A DNA stretch of 64,000 nucleotides from Cladopsammia gracilis (lineage: Eukaryota; Cnidaria; Anthozoa; Scleractinia; Dendrophylliidae). Positions 19,255 through 27,662 of the stretch are shown here, one piece after another. The stretch spans positions 585,001 through 649,000 of the forward strand of contig JAJGOT010000117.1 in assembly GCA_022457155.1 (NCBI GenBank), given 5' to 3'. Both the position numbers and the translations under genes were made by a program. Each line of letters begins with the position of its first letter. The first letter of the stretch is position 1. The notes beneath the pieces are model-generated. The model was not told where the DNA came from. It searched no databases and saw only the letters and a program-made list of their open reading frames with translations.

Positions 19255-20755
19255 ATGGCCAAACCCTGGGAAATGGACGATGATTTTTTGCTGTTTCTGA
19301 ATAGTGGGGATGTGGGCACGGAACCCCTCGAACCCGGACAGACCACCGTGCGCAGTGCGTTCCGACAACGGCTGTAGATTCCATTGACGCTCACCGACCA
19401 CTGGCACGTTGCCCTTTTAAAACTGTTGTACACCAATTCTTACGGCAACACCGTGTTGAAGTCGTCGCAGGATTACCATGTGCGCGTGGGGAGTTCGGAT
19501 GGATCAGTTCCCACTCGATCAATGGCGCTGACCTCGCATAAACACTTCACGCACGCGGCAGAATTGCTAGGCGATTTGGTGCAGAAGATGGGATGGTACG
19601 TGATACCCACCTTGTTGGGCGGTCAACATCATTACGGACAATTCCACATGGAATCTTCTGGCACCACGGACGAAAATTTTCCCACGAATCCCAAACTGGA
19701 TCTGTTTCGTCCCGACCTGGTGCGCGAATTTTTGCAAAGCATCGGAAACACTTATGGCCTGAAACAAGTGGCACTCCCTACGCGCTTCCTTCAGATCGAA
19801 TATTATGTAGGACTCGCCCTCCTGAAACTCATGGGTTTCAAAAAGGATTACATCTGGTTAACTAGATCTAGTCCATCCAGACCCAGGACCCATTATTCAC
19901 TCCATCTGTGGGCGCAGGGTCAGTACAATCTGGGGGAATCATTGGCTCTGTTGATGGGATTTTTGGAGCTCGATCCAGATCGGCCGAGTCAGACGCGCAT
20001 CATGGCTCACAACACCGTCTACGCGGACACGGGAGATGGTACGCAAGCCGATTGGGTGGTGAGTCGTTTGGATACGCATCACTTTAGCATTGAGACGGAA
20101 GATTTTCTGTTGGGAGGCGTACGCATCAAACTCAACACTACCGTCGAGCGGTTGCACTACACGTTTGGCAAAAGAGCCGTCCTTGACATGGGGGCTTGGG
20201 TGCGCGACCCGTCTCCTTTGTTACCCTACGCGCGACAATGCCCCGTGACGGTGGTCACTACGGAACCCGGCAAGTGGTTTCTACAGGCCCGAGAAGGGGT
20301 CTACGTCGATTTCAAAAACGGTCTAGAGACAGTGATGGGCACCCCACAACTCAAGGCTCCTTCTAGGGTTAAGGGATTCGGGGCATGGTTGGCTTTGCCC
20401 GGTTTAGAAACATCCCTGGCCCAAAAAAAACACCCGCTTGTCTGACGTGGACCTCACGCGATGCAATACCGAAGTAGACGCGGTGGAATTTAGCCCCGTG
20501 GGCAACAGACAGCGCCAATTGCTGGCCACCCTTCCCCTCTCACCTAGCAGCGATTACGGTCTCACGGTCGAATACGACCCGCAGCATTTGGATTTCAGAC
20601 CGTTGACAGGACCCACGCAAAATCTGAGCGAGTTGAGAGTGCATTTAAGAAACTCTGAAGGTTTGGGTGTGCCATTTTACACGGGTCTCACCGGTGTTTG
20701 GCTATACTTTAGCAAAGGAGGAACCAAAAACACAAAGCCCTTGCAATTGGCCGGC
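19255..20755 (+). pseudogene. Penton-like capsid protein 1 (broken)
   Basis: The reading frame begins at ATG 19255, four bases after the integrase stop. An in-frame TAG at 19375-19377 follows codon 40, and the frame then stays open to the run of eight A at 20423-20430, where it shifts. The N-terminal FRQRL...HWHVALLKLLY block resembles the F-x-x-x-L...WEVAL-x-x-L motif of Polinton/adintovirus penton (minor capsid) proteins. The shifted C-terminal part (VEYDPQHLDFRPLTG, VPFYTGLTGVWLYF) matches the usual penton C-terminal pattern. It is longer than a typical penton gene because of an extra middle region. There is no stop between its C-terminal part and the next gene in the shifted frame. The assignment rests on motif pattern only. 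Confidence 0.65.
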
Positions 20756-21527
20756 ATGAGTTTTGCTGGGGGACGTCGAGTGACTTTGGAAAGTGACGAT
20801 CAGAAGGACATCTTCCCGAACAACACACCATCGCGTTTCAGGCTGAGATTACCCGAACAGTGGACCTTGGATGCCACATAGGAAGTGGCTCTGGTGCAAT
20901 TGTTGATGCCTCACACGTTTCACAACGTTCAAGATCATCAGATACAGTTTTCTGTCAACTACCCGTCCGGCAAACAAGATCTTTTTCTGGCGAGCGGACT
21001 TTACGTGACTTTGGCAGATGTTGTGTTGGCTCTTCATCAAGCCATCGAAACGGAGACACCCGTTTCAGATGCTGGCACGATCGCTCGTGTCCAACTGCAG
21101 TTGGACGAGAAAGGATTTTACCAGTGGACCTTCCCCACTAATGATTTTTCGCTGTACTTACCCGGTTGGTTGGCTCGAGTTTTAGGATATCTTGATTGGG
21201 AGTCGTGGACGGTCCCGTTTTACTACAAGTCTGACTGGGCGCCCGACCGAAGTGGAAATCACTCGCTTGCATACCATGGCTTTACCGGCCGATCATCGCG
21301 TTTGGAGTTTTGTCTCCCCAAACTCTTTCCAGAACGTCTACGTGCATTGCAACATGGCCGAACCCGTCTACATGGGATCGCAGATGGCCAAGGTGGTCTT
21401 AATCCATGGCGTCAATCCTCAGAAGGGGGTCTTGGAGGACGTGCCCATTCCACACTTGATCTTTTCGCCATTTCAAGGAGGAAACGTCACGGCTGCTCTG
21501 TATTTCCGACAACGTAAATTGCCTTAA
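20756..21527 (+). pseudogene. Penton-like capsid protein 2 (broken paralogue)
   Basis: ATG 20756 opens a frame with the canonical start of this family: a short beta strand, FPNNTPSRFRLRLPEQWTL, then an EVALVQLLMPHTFHNV block. An in-frame TAG (20879-20881) sits exactly where the family usually has the conserved Trp of WEVAL, consistent with a TGG to TAG change. A second break, a frameshift, lies between about 21192 and 21270. The C-terminal part in the new frame (MAEPVYMGSQMAKVVLIHGV) follows the usual Y-x-x-x-x-x-P-x-x-x-G pattern. The length (~255 codons) is in the normal penton range. It lies directly behind a related gene, so this is a tandem paralogous pair. Confidence 0.7.
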
Positions 21528-21537
21528 AAAAGTGCCA

Positions 21538-21745
21538 ATGCGTCGCACATTTTTGAGATTGCAATGGATCCAAGTAGGTGGTGGTGATGGTTACAATCAA
21601 GGCCTGCCTCCGTATCAAGAAGGGGGTTTTTGGGGCACGCTGGCAGGTCCTGCAGTGAGTTATCTGGGTAATTTAGCGGCCAACGCGGGATACGAAACAG
21701 CTTGTCGAGCCGCCCGTCAATTTTACAAAAGTCATTGTCGGAAGA

Positions 21746-21779
<34 letters not shown>

Positions 21780-21906
21780 GGAGGAGGAGGAACCACCCCG
21801 CAAGAAAAAAAGAAAAAGATGCAACAAGGAGGAAGAGGAGACAAGTACGATGGTGGGACGGCCAATTATCAGGAAGGAGGACTGGTCGTACCTTTCTCCG
21901 AAATGA
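21538..21906 (+). CDS. Small basic virion-type protein with poly-Glu tract (pVI/pX-like)
   Basis: The frame opens at ATG 21538, ten bases after the penton-2 stop. The N-terminal half has GGGDGYNQGLPPYQEGGFWG followed by an amphipathic stretch (LAGPAVSYLGNLAANAG). This resembles the glycine-rich plus amphipathic-helix layout of adenovirus pVI/pX-like proteins in Polintons. A GAG/GAA microsatellite then encodes 15-17 Glu in a row, followed by PPRKKKRKR, a nuclear-localisation-like basic run. The tail overlaps the next gene in another frame, and microsatellite slippage may have changed the frame after residue ~75. Function is inferred from layout. Confidence 0.5.
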
Positions 21907-22229
21907 CGTACAAGCAATTGTTGAGAGCGCAGAGAGGTTTTGGGAGGCAACCTTGACGAAGAACCCCTCGTCGACCTCGCAACATCACGGCTGCGAGTTT
22001 GGATGAAAATCTCTATCGGCGTCTGGGAGGGAGACCCATCGGCGTGTTGCCCAATGCCATTCCTGGCTTTCAGGTGGGCATGGGAGAGGATCGAGTTAGA
22101 GCAAGAGGAAAAAACGTAGACGAACGGGTCACGGTGATTGTTTCAACGAGCTCCTATAAAAAGAAGCATCCACGGGTGGTCGACCATTTGACTAGACGGC
22201 ACCGTCAGAATGTCACAAGTGTCAGATGA
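21819..22229 (+). pseudogene. Small Arg-rich protein with in-frame TGA
   Basis: The frame from ATG 21819 reads a glycine-rich start, then SEMTYKQLLRAQRGFG, is stopped by TGA at 21954-21956 and continues in the same frame with an RRTPRRPRN-type basic block to TGA at 22227-22229. The stop lies in an Arg-rich context where a CGA to TGA change is the simplest explanation. The 3' end overlaps the start of the major capsid gene by 20 bp, and the MCP TATA box lies inside it. Unrecognised, but the basic composition fits a virion core protein. Confidence 0.45.
22155..22163 (+). promoter_or_regulatory. TATA box for the major capsid gene
   Basis: TATAAAAAG, 55 bp upstream of the MCP ATG at 22210, embedded in the 3' coding part of the preceding gene. 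Similar elements precede other genes of the element (for example 24241, 25977, 26600). Confidence 0.5.
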
Positions 22230-23632
22230 CACAAACAACAACAACAGCAATGGTGGGATCATCGTGCAGGCCGATCAGGGTCTTTACAATTATCGCCCTC
22301 CGCGAGAAATTGATGCCACTGAATACAAATGGCACTTTGAAGATGTGAAATCTCAGACCACTTCGTCAAACCCTCTCCAGTTTCGTTTGGCCGATCGACC
22401 TTACCCCTTCTGCCCCAGCGAGATCGAACTGCATCTTAAAGTGTACTTCAAACGGGGCTCCACAAAAGCACCTTTGAATGACTTCTCCACCAACCAAGCT
22501 ATTGTAGGCCCAGTGAACAATTTTGGGTACAGTTGTATCCGCCAAATACGTTGTCGAGTCAACAACAACGAAACGGAGTCCACGGCTGGTGTGAATTTGG
22601 CATACCGAGAATATTTCAAGACCTTGTTGGAAGCAGATACCTGGGATGAAGCCAGCTGCCTCAAGAGACAAGGATGGTACAAAGACAGCCCAGGACAGAT
22701 GGATCTCTGGGGAGGTACAGCCACTCATAATCCTGGAGGCGTGGAACGACAAAAGATCTGTGTCAATGACACGGGCAAGTTCGAATTCAACGTGTGCCCT
22801 TTGCCTTGCAATTTTTGGCAGATAGAACAGAACGTCCCACCCAACACCAGAGTAGAATTTGAGATCGAGTTCAATGACCCCAAGTTCTGTTTGATGTCCA
22901 TGACCCTGAACAAGAGCACTGCAGTGGGGCCTGTTAACGAGACAGCTAGTTTTGAAGTCTTGGCCCAAGAGTGTTTTCTCCGTGTGTTTTATCGCGTTCC
23001 CAATGATATCATCATGAAGTACATGGAAGAAAAAGTGGAAAAGACCATGGTGGCCCACCCCCTCTCCTTCCCTTTCAGACGCATGCGATGCGAGAACAGG
23101 TACATTCCATCAGGAGTCAGCCAAGTGGAGTTCAACGATGTGTTTCAAGGGCGTTCCCCACGCTTGTTTTGGTTGGTGGTGTTGGAAGATACACGTTATC
23201 AGGGAGAATTCAATAAAAAATCTCTTTGACTTCAAAGCCCAATTTTCAGGATTCAACATCACCAGTGCCGAGTGCACAGCCAACGGAGTCCCAGTGAACA
23301 AAGCCAAAGTGGATCTCACCAACAAATACGAGATCTATGATTTATTGCTAAATGCCTCGGGCAAAAAGAGACGCGATGCCTACCTGTTGGATCCCGACAC
23401 CTTTGAAAAGGGTTTCTACTTTGTACCCTTTGATTTGACAGCTGTCCAAGATGGAGGTGATTCTGTCACCCCGCAGTTGCAAATGCTGATCAACGTCAGG
23501 CTGGGGTTTTGTACAACGACAGGTGCAGCGTTGCAAGCTTTGTTCTTGTACAACACAGATGAGAGTCTGTTGCAGATTGACAACAGAGGAACCACTCAAG
23601 GCCCAGTGCTCTTGTCCGATGCCTTGGTGTGA
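22210..23632 (+). pseudogene. Major capsid protein (double jelly-roll type), one frameshift
   Basis: The frame starts at ATG 22210, runs 339 codons, and shifts in a six-A run at 23215-23220. The same protein continues in the next frame to TGA 23630-23632, for about 470 residues in total. This length, the N-terminal EYKWHFEDV, FCPSEIELHLKVYF and LPCNFWQ segments, alternating beta-strand pattern and central position between penton-like genes and protease suggest the Polinton/adintovirus major capsid protein, which forms the trimeric capsomers. It is a single-base homopolymer length change, so a sequencing or assembly error is possible, although neighbouring genes carry substitution stops too. 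Identification by pattern and context; I cannot run a structure search. Confidence 0.7.
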
Positions 23633-23859
23633 AAAGAGCTGAAAAAACATTGTCTTTTTGTAACAACAACAAAAAAAGAGAGAAAAAAAGAGGTCAATAA
23701 AAATGTCACTTTCCTGTTTCATGAACGTTAGATGCCTTGCTTTGAAAAGAACTCTTTTGTAACAAGAGTTTAATAAAAATGTTTTATCTTTTTTGGTGAT
23801 GTTTGTGTGTGTCGCTCTCCTGTCCCGTGGGCCCCTCCCTATAAAAAAAGGGAGCCAGT
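23633..23859 (+). terminator. Intergenic region with two poly(A) signals and a TATA element
   Basis: AATAAA occurs at about 23697 and 23773, each in a TCAATAAAAATGT or TTAATAAAAATGT context, so the capsid transcript probably ends here. TATAAAAAAAG begins at 23840. It is only 20 bp before the 40-codon ORF that follows, so it may instead serve the 103-aa gene at 24019. Confidence 0.5.
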
Positions 23860-23982
23860 ATGTTTTTATCAGAACCCGCCCCTTCGTTCGCTACAGCAGG
23901 CTTGTTCTTGGGCAAGCAAGCATTCAAAGGCATAAAAGACAACGTGGAGCATTTTTTAAAAGCCAAAAAGCGGCGGAGATAA
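23860..23982 (+). CDS. 40-aa amphipathic/basic peptide
   Basis: A short intact ORF from ATG 23860 to TAA 23980-23982. The product has a hydrophobic centre (FATAGLFLGKQAF) followed by a helical region and a KAKKRRR tail. AATAAA overlaps its stop codon. Layout (hydrophobic or Gly-Ala helix plus lysine/arginine tail) matches several other small genes of this element. A role in virion assembly or membrane interaction is only a guess. The TATA-to-ATG distance (20 bp) is short, which lowers confidence. Confidence 0.4.
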   Translation: MFLSEPAPSFATAGLFLGKQAFKGIKDNVEHFLKAKKRRR

Positions 23983-24018
23983 ATAAAAGATCCACCTTGT
24001 CAAACAGAAAAAAAAAAG

Positions 24019-24330
24019 ATGGCCAGGTCATCCCGTACCAGACGAGACAGCGCACGAAGACGAAGAAATCGTCGGATGACAAGGCGGGGAGGTATTCAAC
24101 AAGGAGGTTTCGTCCCCATCGTGGTGGATTTTAAGAAAGGGGTCCAAGTCACACGGGATGCCTTTGAGGCCATGCAACAACCCATCGACGTGGACAAGGC
24201 CAAACGAGACGTGGCTAGGTACAAAGCCGAGTATCAGTCTTATAAAAGACGCAGTGGAAACAAAGGGTACACGCGTTGGGACCGCGACAAAGGTTACGCC
24301 AAGAAAAGTGATGCCTGTTGTCTGCAATAA
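24019..24330 (+). CDS. 103-aa Arg-rich protein (core/pX-like)
   Basis: Intact from ATG 24019 to TAA 24328-24330. The first ~25 residues are extremely arginine-rich (RRRRNRRMTRRGG), then comes GGFVPIVVDFKKGVQ, and the rest is a charged helix. Arg-rich N-termini of this kind occur in DNA-condensing core proteins of adenovirus-like viruses. The stop codon overlaps AATAAA. A TATA-like TATAAAAG inside it (24241-24248) probably drives the next gene, the protease. Confidence 0.5.
   Translation: MARSSRTRRDSARRRRNRRMTRRGGIQQGGFVPIVVDFKKGVQVTRDAFEAMQQPIDVDKAKRDVARYKAEYQSYKRRSGNKGYTRWDRDKGYAKKSDACCLQ
24241..24248 (+). promoter_or_regulatory. TATA-like element upstream of protease
   Basis: TATAAAAG, 92 bp upstream of the protease ATG (24333) and inside the preceding gene. 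Confidence 0.35.
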
Positions 24331-24332
24331 AA

Positions 24333-24886
24333 ATGCATGACACATTGCAATTGCAAAAAGCGTGTCGAAGCGATGACGACATTTCAAAATACTTTTGGGA
24401 TGTGTTTGCGGCGGATGAAGGAGCCTGTCAACCTGTCGAGTACCCCAAGTGCGCCATATGGAACACGGATCTCATACGCTTACCCGGCCAACATTGGATA
24501 GCGGTGTTTTGGGCGAGTCGAGACCACGGAGAATTCTTCGATAGTTATGCGCGAGCGCCAACCTTTTACAATGCAGCGTGGCGTTGTTTTGACCTTTTAC
24601 GTCACATTCCGCAAGAACTACAAGGAACCAACACTGATGTGTGCGGAGATTATTGTTTGTACTACTTATTTCATCGTTGCCGCGGCAAGCCCATGACCCA
24701 AATTGTTCGACCCTTCTCACACACACGGACCGTGTCTACAACGATACAGCGGTGGTGGAACGAGTACGGGAAGAATTCCCGAGTTTACAACACCAACACC
24801 CGGCAGGGGGACTATATGATGAGGATGGACGCCCCAACAAGATGTGTCGGATCAAACGGTTGAATCTTTGCAAGAGAAAGGCATAA
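24333..24886 (+). pseudogene. Adenain-like cysteine protease, frameshifted tail
   Basis: This is the maturation protease of adenoviruses and Polintons (Ulp1/adenain fold), which cleaves capsid precursors. ATG 24333 opens the frame; an upstream TTG at 24318 is not needed. The catalytic His is in LPGQHWIAVFW, the acidic partner in EFFDSYA, and the Gln and nucleophile Cys in LQGTNTDVCGDYCLYY. All four are present in the expected order and spacing. A frameshift falls in a CA-repeat near 24722-24732, downstream of the active site. The conserved tail (RVYNDTAVVERVREEFP) continues in the other frame to TAA 24884-24886. The catalytic domain is therefore intact and only the C-terminal helix is displaced. 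Confidence 0.85.
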
Positions 24887-24920
24887 AAAGAACTGTGTTT
24901 TTTAGGTGACAGGTTAAAAA

Positions 24921-25592
24921 ATGGAAATGGAAGATGCTCCCTCTTACTATGATCCACGTTTCAGGGTCCCGGGTAACATGCAGATCGTGGGTCCTTCCTT
25001 GAGCGGCAAGACAACCTTCTTGTATAATTTGGTCAAAGATGCTCCATGCTACTTTCGAGAAGACGACAGATCCCCTTGTTATTTTCAAAAAATCGTGTAT
25101 TGTTATGGATCAGCCTGGGCGTGCAATTTCACGAGGGATTACCAGACAATGTGGAAGCACTCTTTCCGCCCGAAACACGCCCTGGTTTGATCATCATGGA
25201 CGATCTCATGCATGAAAGCAGCAAGTCACCTCAAGTGACCCAACTGTTGACCAAAGGAACGCATCACTTGGGTCTCTGCGATTTTCCTGTCGCAGAACCT
25301 CTTCCATTCGGGCAAGGAACAAGCTGGTCAAAATCGCAATTATCATTACACCGTTCTCTTCAAGAATCCTGCGGACACCCGTTACATCAAAATGCTGGGC
25401 AATCGTTGGTTGGGCGATTCAGAGGCATTTTGGCCCATCTATAAAAAGGCCACAGAGAGACCTTTTGGCTATCTATTGACCGACCATCATCCTCGAACCG
25501 ACGACGCCATTCGTTTTCGTACCCATCTCTTGATAGACGATCCCGAACCTCTCACCGTGTTGCAACCCGTTCAAAAGAAGAGAAAAACGTGA
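24921..25592 (+). pseudogene. Packaging ATPase (FtsK/A32-type), two frameshifts
   Basis: This is the genome-packaging NTPase of Polinton-type viruses. ATG 24921 is followed by MQIVGPSLSGKTTF (Walker A). The frame then shifts between about 25110 and 25190. In the second frame comes PGLIIMDDLM (Walker B) and the TKGTHH sensor-like motif. It shifts back between about 25265 and 25300 to the original frame, where QNLFHSGKEQ and HYTVLFKNPAD, hallmark C-terminal motifs of the family, are read to TGA at 25590-25592. The total length (~220 residues) is normal. All key motifs are preserved despite the two compensating breaks. Confidence 0.87.
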
Positions 25593-25596
25593 GAAA

Positions 25597-26007
25597 ATGT
25601 CTTTCCGTTGTCGCGATTGGAGAAGACAGCGAGGACGAGGCATGTTGGAGGATTTTAGCAAATCTCGTGCCACCCGCACCAATCAAATCAGAGCGCGATG
25701 GAATAAGGAGAGAGCCGACATGCATCGACGCTTGCAAAACGAAAGTGGTAAATTGCGAGAAGGTGCCCGTCGCCTCCAGTGGGTGTTGGAAAACCCCAAT
25801 CCCAGTCTGGGTGAAAGGATCGTGCAGAAGGGATGTCAAACCCAATTCAAAGCCAAGAATGCTTTCAAACCAGGCATCAAACGCCCCAAACTCAAAGCAG
25901 GAACGAAACGAGCCCTGATGGCTGGGGCGATGGGAGGTGTCGTAGCCCCTGTAGTGGGAACTTTGGTCGCCAAAGCTATAAAAAAGACTAAGAAGAAGAC
26001 ATCATAA
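25597..26007 (+). CDS. 136-aa basic protein with Gly/Ala hydrophobic segment and Lys tail
   Basis: Intact from ATG 25597, two bases after the ATPase stop region, to TAA 26005-26007. The N-terminal two thirds are basic and helical (RTNQIRARWNKERADMHRRL), then KLKAGTKRALMAGAMGGVV leads into a hydrophobic segment ending VGTLVAKAIKKTKKKTS. A TATA-like element (25440-25449) lies 150 bp upstream. I do not recognise the family. The hydrophobic segment could be a membrane or capsid-interior anchor, like adenovirus pVI or minor proteins of small DNA viruses; this is inference. Confidence 0.55.
   Translation: MSFRCRDWRRQRGRGMLEDFSKSRATRTNQIRARWNKERADMHRRLQNESGKLREGARRLQWVLENPNPSLGERIVQKGCQTQFKAKNAFKPGIKRPKLKAGTKRALMAGAMGGVVAPVVGTLVAKAIKKTKKKTS
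25977..25986 (+). promoter_or_regulatory. TATA-like element for the gene at 26021
   Basis: TATAAAAAAG ends 34 bp before ATG 26021 and overlaps the lysine-rich 3' end of the preceding gene. Confidence 0.4.
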
Positions 26008-26020
26008 AAAAAAAACAGTC

Positions 26021-26593
26021 ATGCAGTCCCTCATTGTCGTACCCACCTATGGAACATGGCCCACCACACCACGCATCGCTCGAGCGCCTTGGTTGCAAGG
26101 AGTTCCTTTTACCCGTTACATGGTTGGGAAAGGGATACAACTGCAACATGCCAGCGATCTCACCACGGGTCGGGCGGCCTGGCAAGCACAGATCCGTCGC
26201 AGTCAAAGAGGTCGCGGGATCGATAGCAGCCAGAGATCAAGAGCCATGGCCAAAGCCTATGCCAACCGACCCTCTCAGAAGGTCGATCGTTGGGTCAACA
26301 GAAAGATGTGGCGCTTGCGAGATAAGATGACTCCCGAAACCTTAAGGTGAAAATTAACAGCAGGAGCTGCATTAGGAGGAGCTGCGGCGGCCGTGCCAGC
26401 AGCGTTTTTGGGTGCCTTGGCAGCCAAAGTCTTCACCCAAAAGAAGAAAAAGAAACAGGGAGGGTTTTTAACGCTGCTAAGCAGTGCTGCCAAAGTGGGA
26501 TACGAGGTTGGAAAGAAAAAAGATTACAAGCACATGGGAGCCAAAGGAGCCACGGGGCATTATAAAGCGCATCGCAATCCATGGGAAGTTTAA
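26021..26593 (+). pseudogene. Basic protein with Ala-rich hydrophobic segment, in-frame TGA
   Basis: The frame from ATG 26021 reads 109 codons (GRAAWQAQIRRSQRGRG, helical and basic), hits TGA at 26348-26350, and continues in the same frame for 80 more codons that begin with an Ala-rich hydrophobic segment (AGAALGGAAAAVPAAFLG) followed by TQKKKKKQGG. The continuation has the same layout as the neighbouring genes, so one gene with a nonsense change is likelier than two genes. Two TATA-like elements at 26561 and 26600 near its 3' end serve the next gene. Confidence 0.5.
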
Positions 26594-26599
26594 GGAAGG

Positions 26600-26606
26600 T
26601 ATAAAG
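26600..26606 (+). promoter_or_regulatory. TATA-like element for the gene at 26640
   Basis: TATAAAG, 40 bp upstream of ATG 26640. A second copy is at 26561-26567. Confidence 0.4.
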
Positions 26607-26639
26607 AGAGAGTAGTCATCATCCGCGAGTACATTCACC

Positions 26640-27011
26640 ATGCCAACCGTTCGCAGAAAGAAAACAAGACAGCATGGAAAAGGATTGGGCGCCGAAATGG
26701 CGGTGGCCTCGGCGGCCCCTGTGGTGGCCAATCTCTTGAGTCAAGGTATTGAACAGGTCATTGAGACGGGGCCAGAGGTGTTAGAGAAGGTGACCAAGCG
26801 TGGCAAACGCGGGATAAAGTGGCTCTCGAAACGCTTTAACCGTTTGAGAAAAAAGAAACCTCAGAAGGGTGGTAGGAAAAAAACATCCTTGCCCCGTTGG
26901 GCTCAAGAACCCGGTCTGTCCAAGCTCGTAGGTCTACCCAATCATTTACCATCACACATGCATTTTCAACTTTTCAACCACGACCTCGGTGTAGGCAGGC
27001 GAAGGATATAA
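26640..27011 (+). CDS. 123-aa basic protein with hydrophobic N-terminal segment
   Basis: Intact from ATG 26640 to TAA 27009-27011. VRRKKTRQHGKGLGAEMAVA opens the protein, then a hydrophobic/helical part (SAAPVVANLLSQGIEQVIE), then a lysine/arginine-rich tail (KRFNRLRKKKPQKGGRKK). The order of hydrophobic and basic parts is inverted relative to the other small genes. Unrecognised; a core or minor capsid role is inferred from composition and position. Confidence 0.5.
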   Translation: MPTVRRKKTRQHGKGLGAEMAVASAAPVVANLLSQGIEQVIETGPEVLEKVTKRGKRGIKWLSKRFNRLRKKKPQKGGRKKTSLPRWAQEPGLSKLVGLPNHLPSHMHFQLFNHDLGVGRRRI

Positions 27012-27013
27012 GA

Positions 27014-27401
27014 ATGGAGGAAACTGCAGAACACACACTTTTTGTGATGGCCCCACCTAGAGGCGCTTGGCGTGCTTTTCCTGTCAATTCCGATTTTTCG
27101 CCCACTTCTGCTGCAGAGCGACGAGCAAACTCGGGATTTGATGCCCCCAGAAAGAAGGCCACCACCGATCGTTTTTGCGAGACCCAACCAAGCCGTGAAA
27201 GCAAGTATTGCATTGAAAAAAGGAATCAAGACAGCCAATGCGGCGGCAGCGGGAGCAATTTTAGCGGCCACTTTGGGCGGTGTGCTTGCAAGTCAACTCT
27301 CGAAAAAGAAAAAAAAAAGAAGAAGCAAGAACAACAAGGTGCCGGCAAAGGAACGAGGGAGTGGCGCATGCAAGAACAAGCCGACTGGTTATCAGGGTTG
27401 A
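27014..27401 (+). pseudogene. Small hydrophobic/Lys-tailed protein, frameshifted
   Basis: ATG 27014 begins a frame (HTLFVMAPPRGAWRAFP) two bases after the previous stop. Coding character then moves to another frame between about 27085 and 27130, where PPIVFARPNQAVKASIALKK is followed by an Ala/Gly segment (AAAAGAILAATLGGVLAS) and KKKKKRRSKNNK, stopping at 27401. The layout matches the hydrophobic plus Lys tail pattern of genes at 25597 and 26021. The 306-codon frame that spans 26897-27817 is a composite and not one gene. Confidence 0.45.
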
Positions 27402-27662
27402 CGGATCGCCGGACGTTTTCTGAGGACATAAGAGCCAGCAACAAACAATTGCGAGCTCTGACCGATCTGATACGTAATCTCTACGACAACGTGATCCAAG
27501 TACCCGCGTACGTCAAAACCCCTCTCCTAAGTAACAGGAAAGCGATTTCGACGCATCAGTGCACTGACAACGCCTTTGCACGAAAGGAGGCTCTTAAGAA
27601 GAATAGGAGGAGAAAAACTCGTCCCTTTTTTGCAAGCCGGACTAGACGCCTTGTCGTCATGA
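27368..27662 (+). pseudogene. pX-like short basic protein, frameshifted
   Basis: ATG 27368 opens a frame with LRALTDLIRNLYDNVIQVP, a pattern I associate with small Polinton proteins that precede a KR-rich linker and a GG-containing hydrophobic tail. The frame changes around 27528-27534, and the second part (RRLLRRIGGEKLVPFLQAG) ends at TGA 27660-27662. That TGA overlaps the ATG of the next gene as ATGA (27659-27662). Such GG-plus-hydrophobic tails are like the adenovirus pX/mu type peptide. Assignment by pattern only. Confidence 0.45.
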
